The notes beneath the pieces are model-generated. The model worked only from the letters and a program-made list of their open reading frames with translations. It was not told the DNA's origin and made no database searches. 64,000 nucleotides of DNA from CAZPUR01 sp964589815 (GTDB lineage: Bacteria; Patescibacteriota; Microgenomatia; UBA1400): assembly GCA_964589815.1 (NCBI GenBank), contig CAZPUR010000003.1:46816-110815 (forward strand), in the 5' to 3' direction. This document shows, piece after piece, positions 40,386 to 46,276 of the stretch; positions within the stretch are counted from its first letter, which is position 1, and every line of letters begins with the position of its first letter. Position numbers and translations under genes: made by a program.

Positions 40386-40886
40386 ATGCCAACTAAATCA
40401 AAAAAAACCACTAAAAAAACTGCAAAGACCACCAAAAAGACTAAGTTAAAAAAGTCAACCAAAAAATCTCAATTGAAAAAAACTTTAAAAGCCAAGTTCA
40501 TCCGGGCCATTGGCCGCCGCCGCACCGCCGTTGCTCGGGTTCGGCTTTATCCTCATAAAAAAGGCGACCTCGAAGTTAATGGTCAAAGCATTGAAAAATA
40601 TTTTCCCGGAAAGGTCTATGAACAAATATATTTAGCTCCCTTAAAAACCTGCAATGTTCTTGGCAACTATTTAATTACCATTAAAGTCCAAGGTTCAGGA
40701 TTAAAGGGGCAATTGGATGCAGTGGTCCATGGCCTAGCTCGAGTTTTAGAAAAACTCAATCAGGAAAAATTCAGACCAATTTTGAAAAAAAGAGGTTTTT
40801 TAACCCGTGATTCTCGTAAAAGAGAACCTCGCAAAGCCGGCATGGGCGGTAAAGCAAGACGAAAGAGACAATCGCCTCGGCGATAG
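40386..40886 (+). CDS. rpsI: Ribosomal protein S9 with basic N-terminal extension
   Basis: 30S head protein whose C-terminal tail reaches the P-site tRNA. The family core starts at AIGRRRTAVARVRLYP (about residue 39) and ends GFLTRDSRKREPRKAGMGGKARRKRQSPRR, with the terminal Arg. The first 38 residues are an almost pure Lys/Thr/Ser extension. It ends the ribosomal cluster. Confidence 0.96.
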   Translation: MPTKSKKTTKKTAKTTKKTKLKKSTKKSQLKKTLKAKFIRAIGRRRTAVARVRLYPHKKGDLEVNGQSIEKYFPGKVYEQIYLAPLKTCNVLGNYLITIKVQGSGLKGQLDAVVHGLARVLEKLNQEKFRPILKKRGFLTRDSRKREPRKAGMGGKARRKRQSPRR

Positions 40887-41042
40887 TTTCTTGAGCTGCA
40901 GTCCTGAACTTGACATGTCTGTAAGTAGAGGCTGTAAGCCCTTTTACAGGCAGGAATAGTTTAGGGCAAAACAAATAAGGCAGGCTCCAAGGAGATAAAG
41001 ATTAGCTTTTTCCGACGCAGTCCCTCTTAAATTCCCATTTTT
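40887..41042. other. Intergenic region after rpsI
   Basis: 156 nt with one hairpin, GCTGTAA-gccc-TTTTACAGGC (40931-40953), and no recognisable gene. It lies between convergent rpsI and a minus-strand small membrane protein and may hold terminators; the T-run at 41039-41044 on the plus strand is not preceded by a strong stem. Confidence 0.4.
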
Positions 41043-41303
41043 TTATCTTCCAATATTCTGGAGTAAATCATTAAACATATCTTCTTGCTGTTTACTGGTT
41101 TCCGAAACCGAAGAAACATTTTCCAAAATTTGCTGCGTATTTTCCAGTTGTTTTTTCAAAGCCGGCAACACTTGGACATAAAAACCCCAAACACTGATGA
41201 TAATGCTCAGAAAAATTAAAATTTTAAAAACCACGGCCAAGCGATACTGCCAGATTTGAATCTTCAACCACTTTTGCAGTAATTCCTCAGTTTCCAGCTC
41301 CAT
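41043..41303 (-). CDS. Small membrane protein with C-terminal coiled coil
   Basis: 86 residues from the ATG at 41303, which is preceded by AGGAGG on the minus strand; the longer reading from 41327 is unlikely. One membrane helix (about 25-47) is followed by a Gln/Glu/Ser-rich, probably helical tail (LPALKKQLENTQQILENVSSVSETSKQQEDMFNDLLQN). I do not recognise the family. Topology suggests a membrane-anchored coiled-coil protein. Confidence 0.65.
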   Translation of the reverse strand: MELETEELLQKWLKIQIWQYRLAVVFKILIFLSIIISVWGFYVQVLPALKKQLENTQQILENVSSVSETSKQQEDMFNDLLQNIGR

Positions 41304-41386
41304 TTTTCCTCCTCTGTCATTCCGCACCTGATGCGGAATCTATACAAATAAAATCCTCTAATAATAAAATAACCACTACCATTATT

Positions 41387-41395
41387 TGATATAAT
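41387..41395 (+). promoter_or_regulatory. Extended -10 promoter upstream of the second GIY-YIG gene
   Basis: TGATATAAT is an extended -10 element. No good -35 is seen. A start near 41402 would produce a leader containing the GC palindrome at 41418-41446. Confidence 0.4.
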
Positions 41396-41415
41396 AGAAG
41401 TATTGTCAATATTTT

Positions 41416-41452
41416 CGGGCGCCGCCCAGAGGGCTCTGCCCGGCGGGGCGTG
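41416..41452. repeat. GC palindrome and tRNA-Pro 5'-end repeat
   Basis: CGCCGCCCAGAG/CTCTGCCCGGCG symmetrical palindrome overlapping CGGGGCGTG (41444-41452), which equals the first nine bases of tRNA-Pro (41714-41722). CGGGCGCC at 41416-41423 also matches the tRNA 3' end. The layout mirrors the tRNA-Cys/GIY-YIG locus at 9402-9799. Confidence 0.55.
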
Positions 41453-41457
41453 CAAAT

Positions 41458-41739
41458 ATGGCATTTGTTTATTTATCAAAAAGCTTAAAAGATAATAAGA
41501 AATATATTGGTTCAACAAATAATTTACAAAGACGTATAAAAGAACATCAAAATGGTTTAGTAAGGTCAACAAAATATAGACGGCCGTTAATTTTACTAGG
41601 TTATCAGATTTGCAACGATGTTAAAGAAGCAGCTTTTTTGGAAAGAAAATATAAAAGAAGCCATAATGTTCTTGGGAGAGCAATACAAAGAGGGAGTTTT
41701 AGATTAGTTCATTCGGGGCGTGGTGCAGTGGTAGCATAG
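41458..41739 (+). CDS. Small GIY-YIG nuclease-domain protein overlapping tRNA-Pro
   Basis: 93-residue GIY-YIG protein: FVYLSKSLKDNKKYIGSTNNLQRRIKEHQNGLVRSTKYRRPLILLGYQ, with the Y-x10-YIG strand pair, R in LQRRI and the conserved late Glu (AAFLERKYKRSH). The last eight codons run into the tRNA-Pro gene (41714), so the coding end and the tRNA 5' end share sequence. It is related to but not identical with the 9472 protein. Function unknown; catalytic residues look intact. Confidence 0.85.
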   Translation: MAFVYLSKSLKDNKKYIGSTNNLQRRIKEHQNGLVRSTKYRRPLILLGYQICNDVKEAAFLERKYKRSHNVLGRAIQRGSFRLVHSGRGAVVA

Positions 41740-41784
41740 GCGCATGGGGTGCGTCTGGCCCCGGTTCAATCCCGGGCGCCCCGA
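41714..41784 (+). tRNA. tRNA-Pro (GGG)
   Basis: Acceptor CGGGGCG/CGCCCCG, D arm GTGC-AGTGGTA-GCAT, anticodon arm GGCGC-ATGGGGT-GCGTC with anticodon GGG, variable TGGC, T arm CCCGG-TTCAATC-CCGGG, discriminator A73. CCA not encoded. Its 5' part overlaps the upstream GIY-YIG gene. Confidence 0.95.
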
Positions 41785-41790
41785 CAAAGA

Positions 41791-42267
41791 TTATATTATA
41801 CCTAGAATAGGTAATTTAAACTTCTTCTTTTTCCACCTCAAATAAAGTTGAATCGTTTCCCAATGGTCAAAGGCCACTTTTTCTTTAGAAGGAATTTTAT
41901 CCAAGTCAAACCACTTCACTTCACTTACTTCTTTATCTGGTTGACCTATCTTTTTAATAGCCTTGACTAAGTAGACGAAATCCACATTTTGCCAATCTTC
42001 TCCTTCTCTATAAGGCGTGTCCACGATTCTAAATAATTTGATTATTTTACCGCTATAACCGCTTTCTTCTAGGAACTCCCTCAAAACCCCTTCTTTTATT
42101 GTTTCATTTTGTTCTAAAAAACCACCGGGAAAAGCGTATTTTCCGCCTTCTCTTAAATGATTAGCTCTTTTAATTAACAGCAGCTTATTATTGTTGACAC
42201 AAAGAGCGTCAAAAACCACATGTCTTAGATGTGCCTTTGTTCCTGATTCAAACTGACAAGTAATCAT
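41791..42267 (-). CDS. NUDIX hydrolase
   Basis: 158-residue Nudix enzyme hydrolysing a nucleoside-diphosphate-linked substrate. The Nudix box GGFLEQNETIKEGVLREFLEESGY (about residues 48-71) matches GX5EX7REUXEEXGU exactly. The preceding AFP and following fold are like ADP-ribose or 8-oxo-dGTP pyrophosphatases, but substrate cannot be chosen. Its ATG overlaps the stop of the next minus-strand gene (42264). Confidence 0.9.
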   Translation of the reverse strand: MITCQFESGTKAHLRHVVFDALCVNNNKLLLIKRANHLREGGKYAFPGGFLEQNETIKEGVLREFLEESGYSGKIIKLFRIVDTPYREGEDWQNVDFVYLVKAIKKIGQPDKEVSEVKWFDLDKIPSKEKVAFDHWETIQLYLRWKKKKFKLPILGII

Positions 42268-42590
42268 ATTTTCCCAACCAAAGGATAAATATCAATCGCT
42301 GGTTCTTCGTAAGCATGGACTTTCTTAATCGCTTTGATTACCTTTTTCAAATCCTTTCTAAAACAAACTGCTTCGATTCTTTCTTCTTTAACTTTTTCCA
42401 ATCTGTTGATTTGGCCAATGGCCGGTTTGGCTCCTTGAAGCGGTCTGAATCTGCCCATACCTTTAACCGAAAAACTGCAAAAATCATAATGACCCATTTT
42501 ACCTGCCCCTGCTTCTCCCAAGGCTTGCCGGATTTTATCCGCCTCTTTTTCCGGGGTAAAAACAACTATTTTGACCAATTCGTTTTTCAT
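42264..42590 (-). CDS. Standalone NIF3/YqfO C-terminal (CutA/PII-like) domain protein
   Basis: 108 residues. VKIVVFTPEKEADKIRQALGEAGAGKMGHYDFCSFSVKGMGRFRPLQGAKPAIGQ... and VHAYEEPAIDIYPL correspond to the middle domain of YqfO/NIF3-type proteins, which folds like CutA and forms trimers. The flanking NIF3 metal-binding domain is absent. The role of standalone copies is unknown. It forms a two-gene minus-strand unit with the Nudix gene. Confidence 0.8.
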   Translation of the reverse strand: MKNELVKIVVFTPEKEADKIRQALGEAGAGKMGHYDFCSFSVKGMGRFRPLQGAKPAIGQINRLEKVKEERIEAVCFRKDLKKVIKAIKKVHAYEEPAIDIYPLVGKI

Positions 42591-42689
42591 TTATAACTGT
42601 TATTATATAATGAACCTATGAAGAAATTCCTGCTCAAAAAATTCATTTTACCTGGTTTTGTACCGAGGCCGAAGCTCAGGAGGCTGGTT

Positions 42690-42887
42690 TTACTCGGGCC
42701 AAGAATTGTCCAAAACCATAGTTTCTTTTAATTGCTCTAAAACGGTTTTTCTTCCACCGGTTAATTCTTCTAGCCTTTCCATTACCGTTTTTTTTCCTAT
42801 AATTGCCTCTAAAATCTCCAGAGTTGTTTCTCCTGGTTGGCGCGGCAGATAGAGAACTGGATTAGGAGTAGTATGTTTTTTTTCCAT
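42690..42887 (-). CDS. Hypothetical 65-residue protein
   Basis: MEKKHTTPNPVLYLPRQPGETTLEILEAIIGKKTVMERLEELTGGRKTVLEQLKETMVLDNSWPE: soluble, mostly helical, with no cysteine or signal. No family recognised. The ATG is plausible but the SD is weak. A 37-codon plus-strand frame (42619-42732) overlaps its 3' end; this one has the more protein-like composition. Confidence 0.45.
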   Translation of the reverse strand: MEKKHTTPNPVLYLPRQPGETTLEILEAIIGKKTVMERLEELTGGRKTVLEQLKETMVLDNSWPE

Positions 42888-42999
42888 CGTGGCTTTTGTT
42901 TATGTACACCCCCTGTAGAATTATTTTATCAAATTTTTTTATAATTTTATGATATTTATAATTTTTCGCCCTAAATTTCGCGTTTTTAGTGTCAACCAT

Positions 43000-43028
43000 T
43001 TGCCTTTATTTTTTATTTTCAGTAGAAT
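43000..43028 (+). promoter_or_regulatory. Promoter for the 43103 unit
   Basis: TTGCCT (43000-43005), 17-nt spacer, TAGAAT (43023-43028). It is followed by the palindrome CCCGCCAA/TTGGCGGG (43060-43076) in the leader. It may drive 43103, micropeptide 1 and the ArsR-type gene. The remaining stretch 42888-42999 shows nothing else clear. Confidence 0.55.
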
Positions 43029-43102
43029 TGAGGTAGTAAAATTTAGAAGCCACACTTCTCCCGCCAAATTGGCGGGATATGGCGAGGCAAAGGAAGGAAA
43101 AT

Positions 43103-43702
43103 ATGCCCAATAATCAACCAGCAACCACCCAAACTACCCCAGTTTCTCCAAATTCAACCAAAGCAAAAAGCAGTGGGGTTAATAAATTTTTAGTTATCGT
43201 TCTTTTTATGATGACGGCTTTACTGTTTTTTGTAGTAGGCGCTTTTGCTTTATGGTTTTTCCAGGATAAGTTGCCTGACAAACTTAGATTTTCACCCAGC
43301 CCCAGTCCTTTAGTCCAGGCTAGCGCCGAACCAGAAGTTTCTCCAGAAGAGATGGTCCCTTCTCCCCAGGTTTCCGCTGCGCCCCAAGCCTCACCCGAGA
43401 TTCCGGCCAAATCAGATCTTGAATTACTCAGAGAAGCTTTTGCCACAAAATATAGTCATACTCTGGCCGAAACCGAGGTCAATATTGGCAAACAAGCAGG
43501 TCCTTATGTTTCTGGTGGCATTCATTTTAGCGGAGAAATGGGGGGCGGCTGGTTTTTGGCTTATAAAGGAGCTGATGGCTGGATTATTGTGGCTGACGGC
43601 AATGGTACTGTTCCTTGTGAGGCGATTGAACCCTATGATTTTCCGGTTGATATGGTGCCGGAATGCTGGGATGACAGCACCAGCACCTTAATTACCAGAT
43701 AG
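43103..43702 (+). CDS. Membrane-anchored extracytoplasmic protein, unknown domain
   Basis: 199 residues from ATG 43103 (AGGAAGG upstream; the earlier ATG at 43079 is in a palindrome). One membrane helix (about 28-52) with the bulk outside, then a Pro/Ser/Glu linker (SPSPSPLVQASAEPEVSPEE) and a C-terminal domain of about 95 residues (LELLREAFATKYSHTLAETEVNIGKQAGPYVSGGIHFSGEMGGGWFLAYKGADGWIIVADGNGTVPCEAIEPYDFP). I do not recognise the domain; it has two Cys that could pair. It is upstream of and probably co-transcribed with micropeptide 1 and the ArsR-type gene. Confidence 0.7.
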   Translation: MPNNQPATTQTTPVSPNSTKAKSSGVNKFLVIVLFMMTALLFFVVGAFALWFFQDKLPDKLRFSPSPSPLVQASAEPEVSPEEMVPSPQVSAAPQASPEIPAKSDLELLREAFATKYSHTLAETEVNIGKQAGPYVSGGIHFSGEMGGGWFLAYKGADGWIIVADGNGTVPCEAIEPYDFPVDMVPECWDDSTSTLITR

Positions 43703-43733
43703 AAAATAATAAAAGAAAGAGAGGTGATGGGAA

Positions 43734-43778
43734 ATGGATTGTGGCAGTTGTGGTGGCGGTGATGATGACGATAAGTAA
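43734..43778 (+). CDS. 14-residue Cys/Gly/Asp micropeptide
   Basis: ATG preceded by GAGAGGTGATGGG encodes MDCGSCGGGDDDDK: a CxxC pair, Gly linker and acidic tail. The SD-like GAGGTGA matches the AAGGAGGTGAGC before micropeptide 2 in style. It sits 27 nt upstream of the ArsR-type gene in the same orientation. A metal- or thiol-binding peptide, or a translated leader that tunes ArsR expression, are both possible. Coding status rests on SD, composition and context only. Confidence 0.5.
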   Translation: MDCGSCGGGDDDDK

Positions 43779-43805
43779 TCACCAAGATTAACTATTTAAT
43801 GAAAA

Positions 43806-44069
43806 ATGAAAACTACTTATTTAAAATGTAATTGTTGTGGTTGTTTTCGAACCATGGCTTGTCCTTCCAGATTTAAGATTTTTAATCATCTTAAAAAAAA
43901 GGGCAGAGTTACAGTTTCTTCTTTGGTGAAATTTTTAGGTCTGCGTCAACCGACCGTGAGTTTCCATATTAATAAACTAAGGAAACAAGGCTTACTGAAA
44001 AAAGTGAAGATCGGTCGGGAAGTCTATTGTCAGCTTCATAAAAAATGCGACCCCTGCCCCTTGTTTTAA
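43806..44069 (+). CDS. Cys-rich ArsR/SmtB-type winged-helix regulator
   Basis: 87-residue wHTH protein. The helix-turn-helix FNHLKKKGRVTVSSLVKFLGLRQPTVSFHINKLRKQGLLKKVKIGREVYCQL matches the ArsR fold (LGLxQPTVSxHxxxLxxxGLL). Cysteines cluster at both ends: C8, C10, C11, C13, C20 (KCNCCGCFRTMAC) and C-terminal CDPCP. The N-terminal thiols together with C-terminal ones suggest a thiolate metal site (Cd/Zn/Pb/Cu/As are candidates), at positions differing from the classical alpha-3 CxC. The predicted target is the palindrome at 44298. Confidence 0.85.
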   Translation: MKTTYLKCNCCGCFRTMACPSRFKIFNHLKKKGRVTVSSLVKFLGLRQPTVSFHINKLRKQGLLKKVKIGREVYCQLHKKCDPCPLF

Positions 44070-44086
44070 TCCGCCTTCGCGAAAAT

Positions 44087-44219
44087 CCGAGGGCTAATAG
44101 GCCTCGGCTGGATAGCATTTATAAAGTTTTATGATTTTCGCTTCGGCAGGATTTCAGCTATAATTCAAGATTAAGGTTGACAAATCAGAGGAAGAATCCG
44201 AGGCTTTTTAAGCCTCGGA
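44087..44219. promoter_or_regulatory. Hairpins in the gap after the ArsR-type gene
   Basis: 44070-44262 holds no gene. CCGAGG..CCTCGG (about 44087-44107) and TCCGAGGC-tttttaa-GCCTCGGA (44197-44219) are two related hairpins. The second is followed by a T-rich tract and is the likely terminator of the 43103-ArsR unit. A TATAAT-like TATAATTC lies at 44159-44166 without a good -35. Confidence 0.55.
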
Positions 44220-44262
44220 GCTTCAATTTCCTTTTTGTCCTTGAAAATTTTCTCTTTGGGGC

Positions 44263-44329
44263 TTGACATAAATACTCTTACATAGTATTATATAGACAGT
44301 TATCTATACAATAACCAGTATAGATAACT
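44263..44329 (+). promoter_or_regulatory. Consensus promoter with 12-8-12 operator palindrome
   Basis: TTGACA (44263-44268), 17-nt spacer, TATTAT (44286-44291). Starting at the predicted +1 is a perfect inverted repeat: AGTTATCTATAC (44298-44309), 8 nt, GTATAGATAACT (44318-44329). A regulator bound here would block promoter clearance. The only nearby winged-helix gene is the Cys-rich ArsR-type protein 200 nt upstream. Confidence 0.82.
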
Positions 44330-44372
44330 ATAAAAATTCAATTAAGGTAAAACAAGCAAGGAGGTGAGCAAA

Positions 44373-44435
44373 ATGTGCGGATGCGGCAGTAAAGACAAAG
44401 ACAGCTGTAGCTGTTTACATTGCGGTTGTCAATAA
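44373..44435 (+). CDS. 20-residue Cys-rich micropeptide (metallothionein-like)
   Basis: Perfect SD AAGGAGGTGAG, 6 nt, ATG; 20 residues with cysteines at positions 2, 4, 12, 14, 17 and 19 plus His16 (MCGCG...CSCLHCGCQ). CxC and CxxC spacing is that of thiolate metal clusters. It is the only ORF between a strong operator-controlled promoter and an intrinsic terminator, so the short transcript appears dedicated to it. No known family is recognised at this length; a Cys-rich metal buffer or chaperone is the most economical idea. Confidence 0.72.
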   Translation: MCGCGSKDKDSCSCLHCGCQ

Positions 44436-44447
44436 TCAGCTTTAAAA

Positions 44448-44487
44448 AAAGACTTGCTCAGCTGAGTCCCAGCTCGGCAAGTCTTTA
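44448..44487 (+). terminator. Terminator of the micropeptide transcript
   Basis: AAAGACTTGC (44448-44457) pairs with GCAAGTCTTT (44477-44486), with an inner GCTGAG/CTCGGC stem. It is preceded by an A-run and ends in TTTATT. Confidence 0.75.
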
Positions 44488-44513
44488 TTGGAAAAAATGA
44501 TAAAATAAGGAAA

Positions 44514-45392
44514 ATGACTAAGGTTAGTTTAGTGAGACACCAACAATCATATGAGGGGACTTTAAAAGTTTTAAAACCTTTAGAAAATGATTTGAAGAAA
44601 AAAATTATCTCTCTGGATAAGTTAGTAATTAAGATTAATTTTGTCACCACTTTAAACCGGTTGGCCACCACCCCTCTAACTAGCGTTAAAGGCTTTATTG
44701 ATTTTATTAAGCCTTTTTATCAAGGCAAAATTATTATTGCTGAAGAAGCCAGTATGGGCAGTACTGACAAAGGCTTTAAACGTTATGGATTCAAAAAATT
44801 GGCAGATCAAGACCCTCAAACAGAGATTTTTGATTCCAGTGAAGATAGACCTCAATTGGTCAAAATTAAATATCCTGGTGGTAGAATTTACCTACCTTTG
44901 GCCAAAATTTATACCGGATCCGACTTTATCGTTTCCATTACTCGAGCCAAAACCCATGATGCGGTCGTGGTCACCCTAGGTATTAAAAATCTTTTAATTG
45001 GTGCCATTCAAGGTGGTTTAAATGAACGAATGAAAATCCCTCATGACAAAAATCTTCATTGGATTATGACAGGGATCGCCCAAAATGCTTATCCTGATTT
45101 TGTTTTAATTGATGCCACCGAAGCAATGGAAGGTAGAGGTCCAGACAAAGGCGTCGCCATTAAAGCCAATTTTTTGGCCGCCGGCTTTGATGCTTTGGCC
45201 GTTGATTCTCTGGTTACTTATTTGATGGGTTTTGATATTAAAGACGTCGGTTACCTGAATTTATTGCGCCAAAAAAAATTTGGTCGGCTTTATCCTCAAG
45301 ATAAAATCCAAATTATTGGCTCTGATCCAAAAAGATTAGTTATTCCTTTTAAACCTCATCCTACTTTTGAATATCAGCGTCAGTGGCATTAA
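44514..45392 (+). CDS. DUF362 domain protein
   Basis: 292 residues, cytoplasmic. KVSLVRHQQSYEGTLKVLKPL, LVIKINFVTTLNRLATTPLTSVKGFIDFIKPFYQGKIIIAEEASMGSTDKGFKRYGF, and SDFIVSITRAKTHDAVVVTLGIKNLLIGAIQGGLNERMKIPHDKNLHWIMTGIAQNAYPDFVLIDATEAMEGRGP are the DUF362 pattern (strands plus GIKN). Many DUF362 proteins carry a ferredoxin domain; none is present here. TAAAAT lies 7 nt before the ATG. Biochemical function unknown; it adjoins Fe-S genes. Its stop overlaps the convergent cupin by 4 nt. Confidence 0.85.
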   Translation: MTKVSLVRHQQSYEGTLKVLKPLENDLKKKIISLDKLVIKINFVTTLNRLATTPLTSVKGFIDFIKPFYQGKIIIAEEASMGSTDKGFKRYGFKKLADQDPQTEIFDSSEDRPQLVKIKYPGGRIYLPLAKIYTGSDFIVSITRAKTHDAVVVTLGIKNLLIGAIQGGLNERMKIPHDKNLHWIMTGIAQNAYPDFVLIDATEAMEGRGPDKGVAIKANFLAAGFDALAVDSLVTYLMGFDIKDVGYLNLLRQKKFGRLYPQDKIQIIGSDPKRLVIPFKPHPTFEYQRQWH

Positions 45393-45778
45393 TGATGATG
45401 TTCTTCTTTCTCAGCCTTCATTGCTTCAGCTAAAGTTTTATGAATGGTGCCATCCGGATGGTTGGGGGGAGAATAAATGGTATAGAGTTTCAAATCTTCA
45501 GTTTGGGAGCTGTTAATCACATTATGTTGGGCTCCGGCCGGGACAATCACCGCATCGCCGTCTTTAGCCATAAACTCTTGACCGTCAATCACAAATTTGG
45601 CTTCACCCTGATCCAAGCGGAAAAACTGGTCTACGGTTTTATGGACTTCTGTACCGATTTCTTCACCCGACTTTAGACTCATCAAGACTAGTTGGCAGTA
45701 TTTACCGGTCCAAAGCACCTGGCGAAAATATGAATTTTTCAGAGTTAATTCTTCAATATGACCAAAATATGGTTTCAT
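45389..45778 (-). CDS. Cupin-domain protein
   Basis: 129-residue single cupin. GTEVHKTVDQFFRLDQGEAKFVIDGQEFMAKDGDAVIVPAGAQHNVINSS contains cupin motifs 1 and 2, with His, Gln and the late His as probable metal ligands, and a C-terminal HHH. It is last in the Rrf2-IscS-IscU minus-strand unit, 18 nt after iscU. Substrate unknown; bare cupins of this size are often sugar or small-molecule binders or dioxygenases. Confidence 0.85.
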   Translation of the reverse strand: MKPYFGHIEELTLKNSYFRQVLWTGKYCQLVLMSLKSGEEIGTEVHKTVDQFFRLDQGEAKFVIDGQEFMAKDGDAVIVPAGAQHNVINSSQTEDLKLYTIYSPPNHPDGTIHKTLAEAMKAEKEEHHH

Positions 45779-45796
45779 TTTTTATCACCTCCTTTA

Positions 45797-46276
45797 TTAA
45801 GTCAACATTTTTTCTTCTTTTTTTATCCAATCCTTGTATTTTTCTTCGATTATCTCTTTTTCTTTTTCAATTCTTTGATGCTTTTCTTGCAAATCTTCAG
45901 GGATTTTTCTTTTGTTTTTGCTTAAATAATCATAAATGGCTTCTGCTAAAGCATCACTGGCCAAAACAGAACAATGGATTTTAACCGGCGGTAAACCGCC
46001 CAAACTTTTGACCACTTTATCCTTGTTTATATTTAAAGCCTTAGTTAGTGTTTTTCCTTTGGCTAAATCAGTGATAATACTGCTGGTCGCCAGAGCGGCG
46101 ACACAACCAAAAGTTTGGAATTTTATATCCTTGATTTTGTCTTTTTCTACTTTAATATAAAGATGCATCACGTCACCGCAGACAATATTGCCCGCTTTGC
46201 CTACGCCGTCCGGGTTTTTCATTTTGCCAAAATTATGCGGCTTTTGAAAATGTTTTAAAACTTTTTGATTATACAT
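45797..46276 (-). CDS. iscU: Iron-sulfur cluster scaffold IscU/NifU-like
   Basis: Fe-S assembly scaffold. Three ligand cysteines are in order: GNIVCGDVM, TFGCVAALATSSIITDLAKG and PVKIHCSVLASDALAEAI; the Asp in CGD is conserved. LPPVKIH is the chaperone-binding LPPVK motif. The C-terminal 40 residues are a charged helical extension beyond the normal IscU end. It overlaps iscS by 8 nt. No HscA/HscB or ferredoxin is seen nearby. Confidence 0.95.
   Translation of the reverse strand: MYNQKVLKHFQKPHNFGKMKNPDGVGKAGNIVCGDVMHLYIKVEKDKIKDIKFQTFGCVAALATSSIITDLAKGKTLTKALNINKDKVVKSLGGLPPVKIHCSVLASDALAEAIYDYLSKNKRKIPEDLQEKHQRIEKEKEIIEEKYKDWIKKEEKMLT

Noticed and set aside
41264..41572. 102-codon minus-strand frame
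   Set aside because: It is antisense to the clear GIY-YIG gene and includes the GC palindrome; composition is unlike protein.
42619..42732. 37-codon plus-strand ORF preceded by TATAAT
   Set aside because: It overlaps the 42690-42887 minus-strand frame, has no recognisable sequence, and low-complexity AT DNA easily gives such a start.
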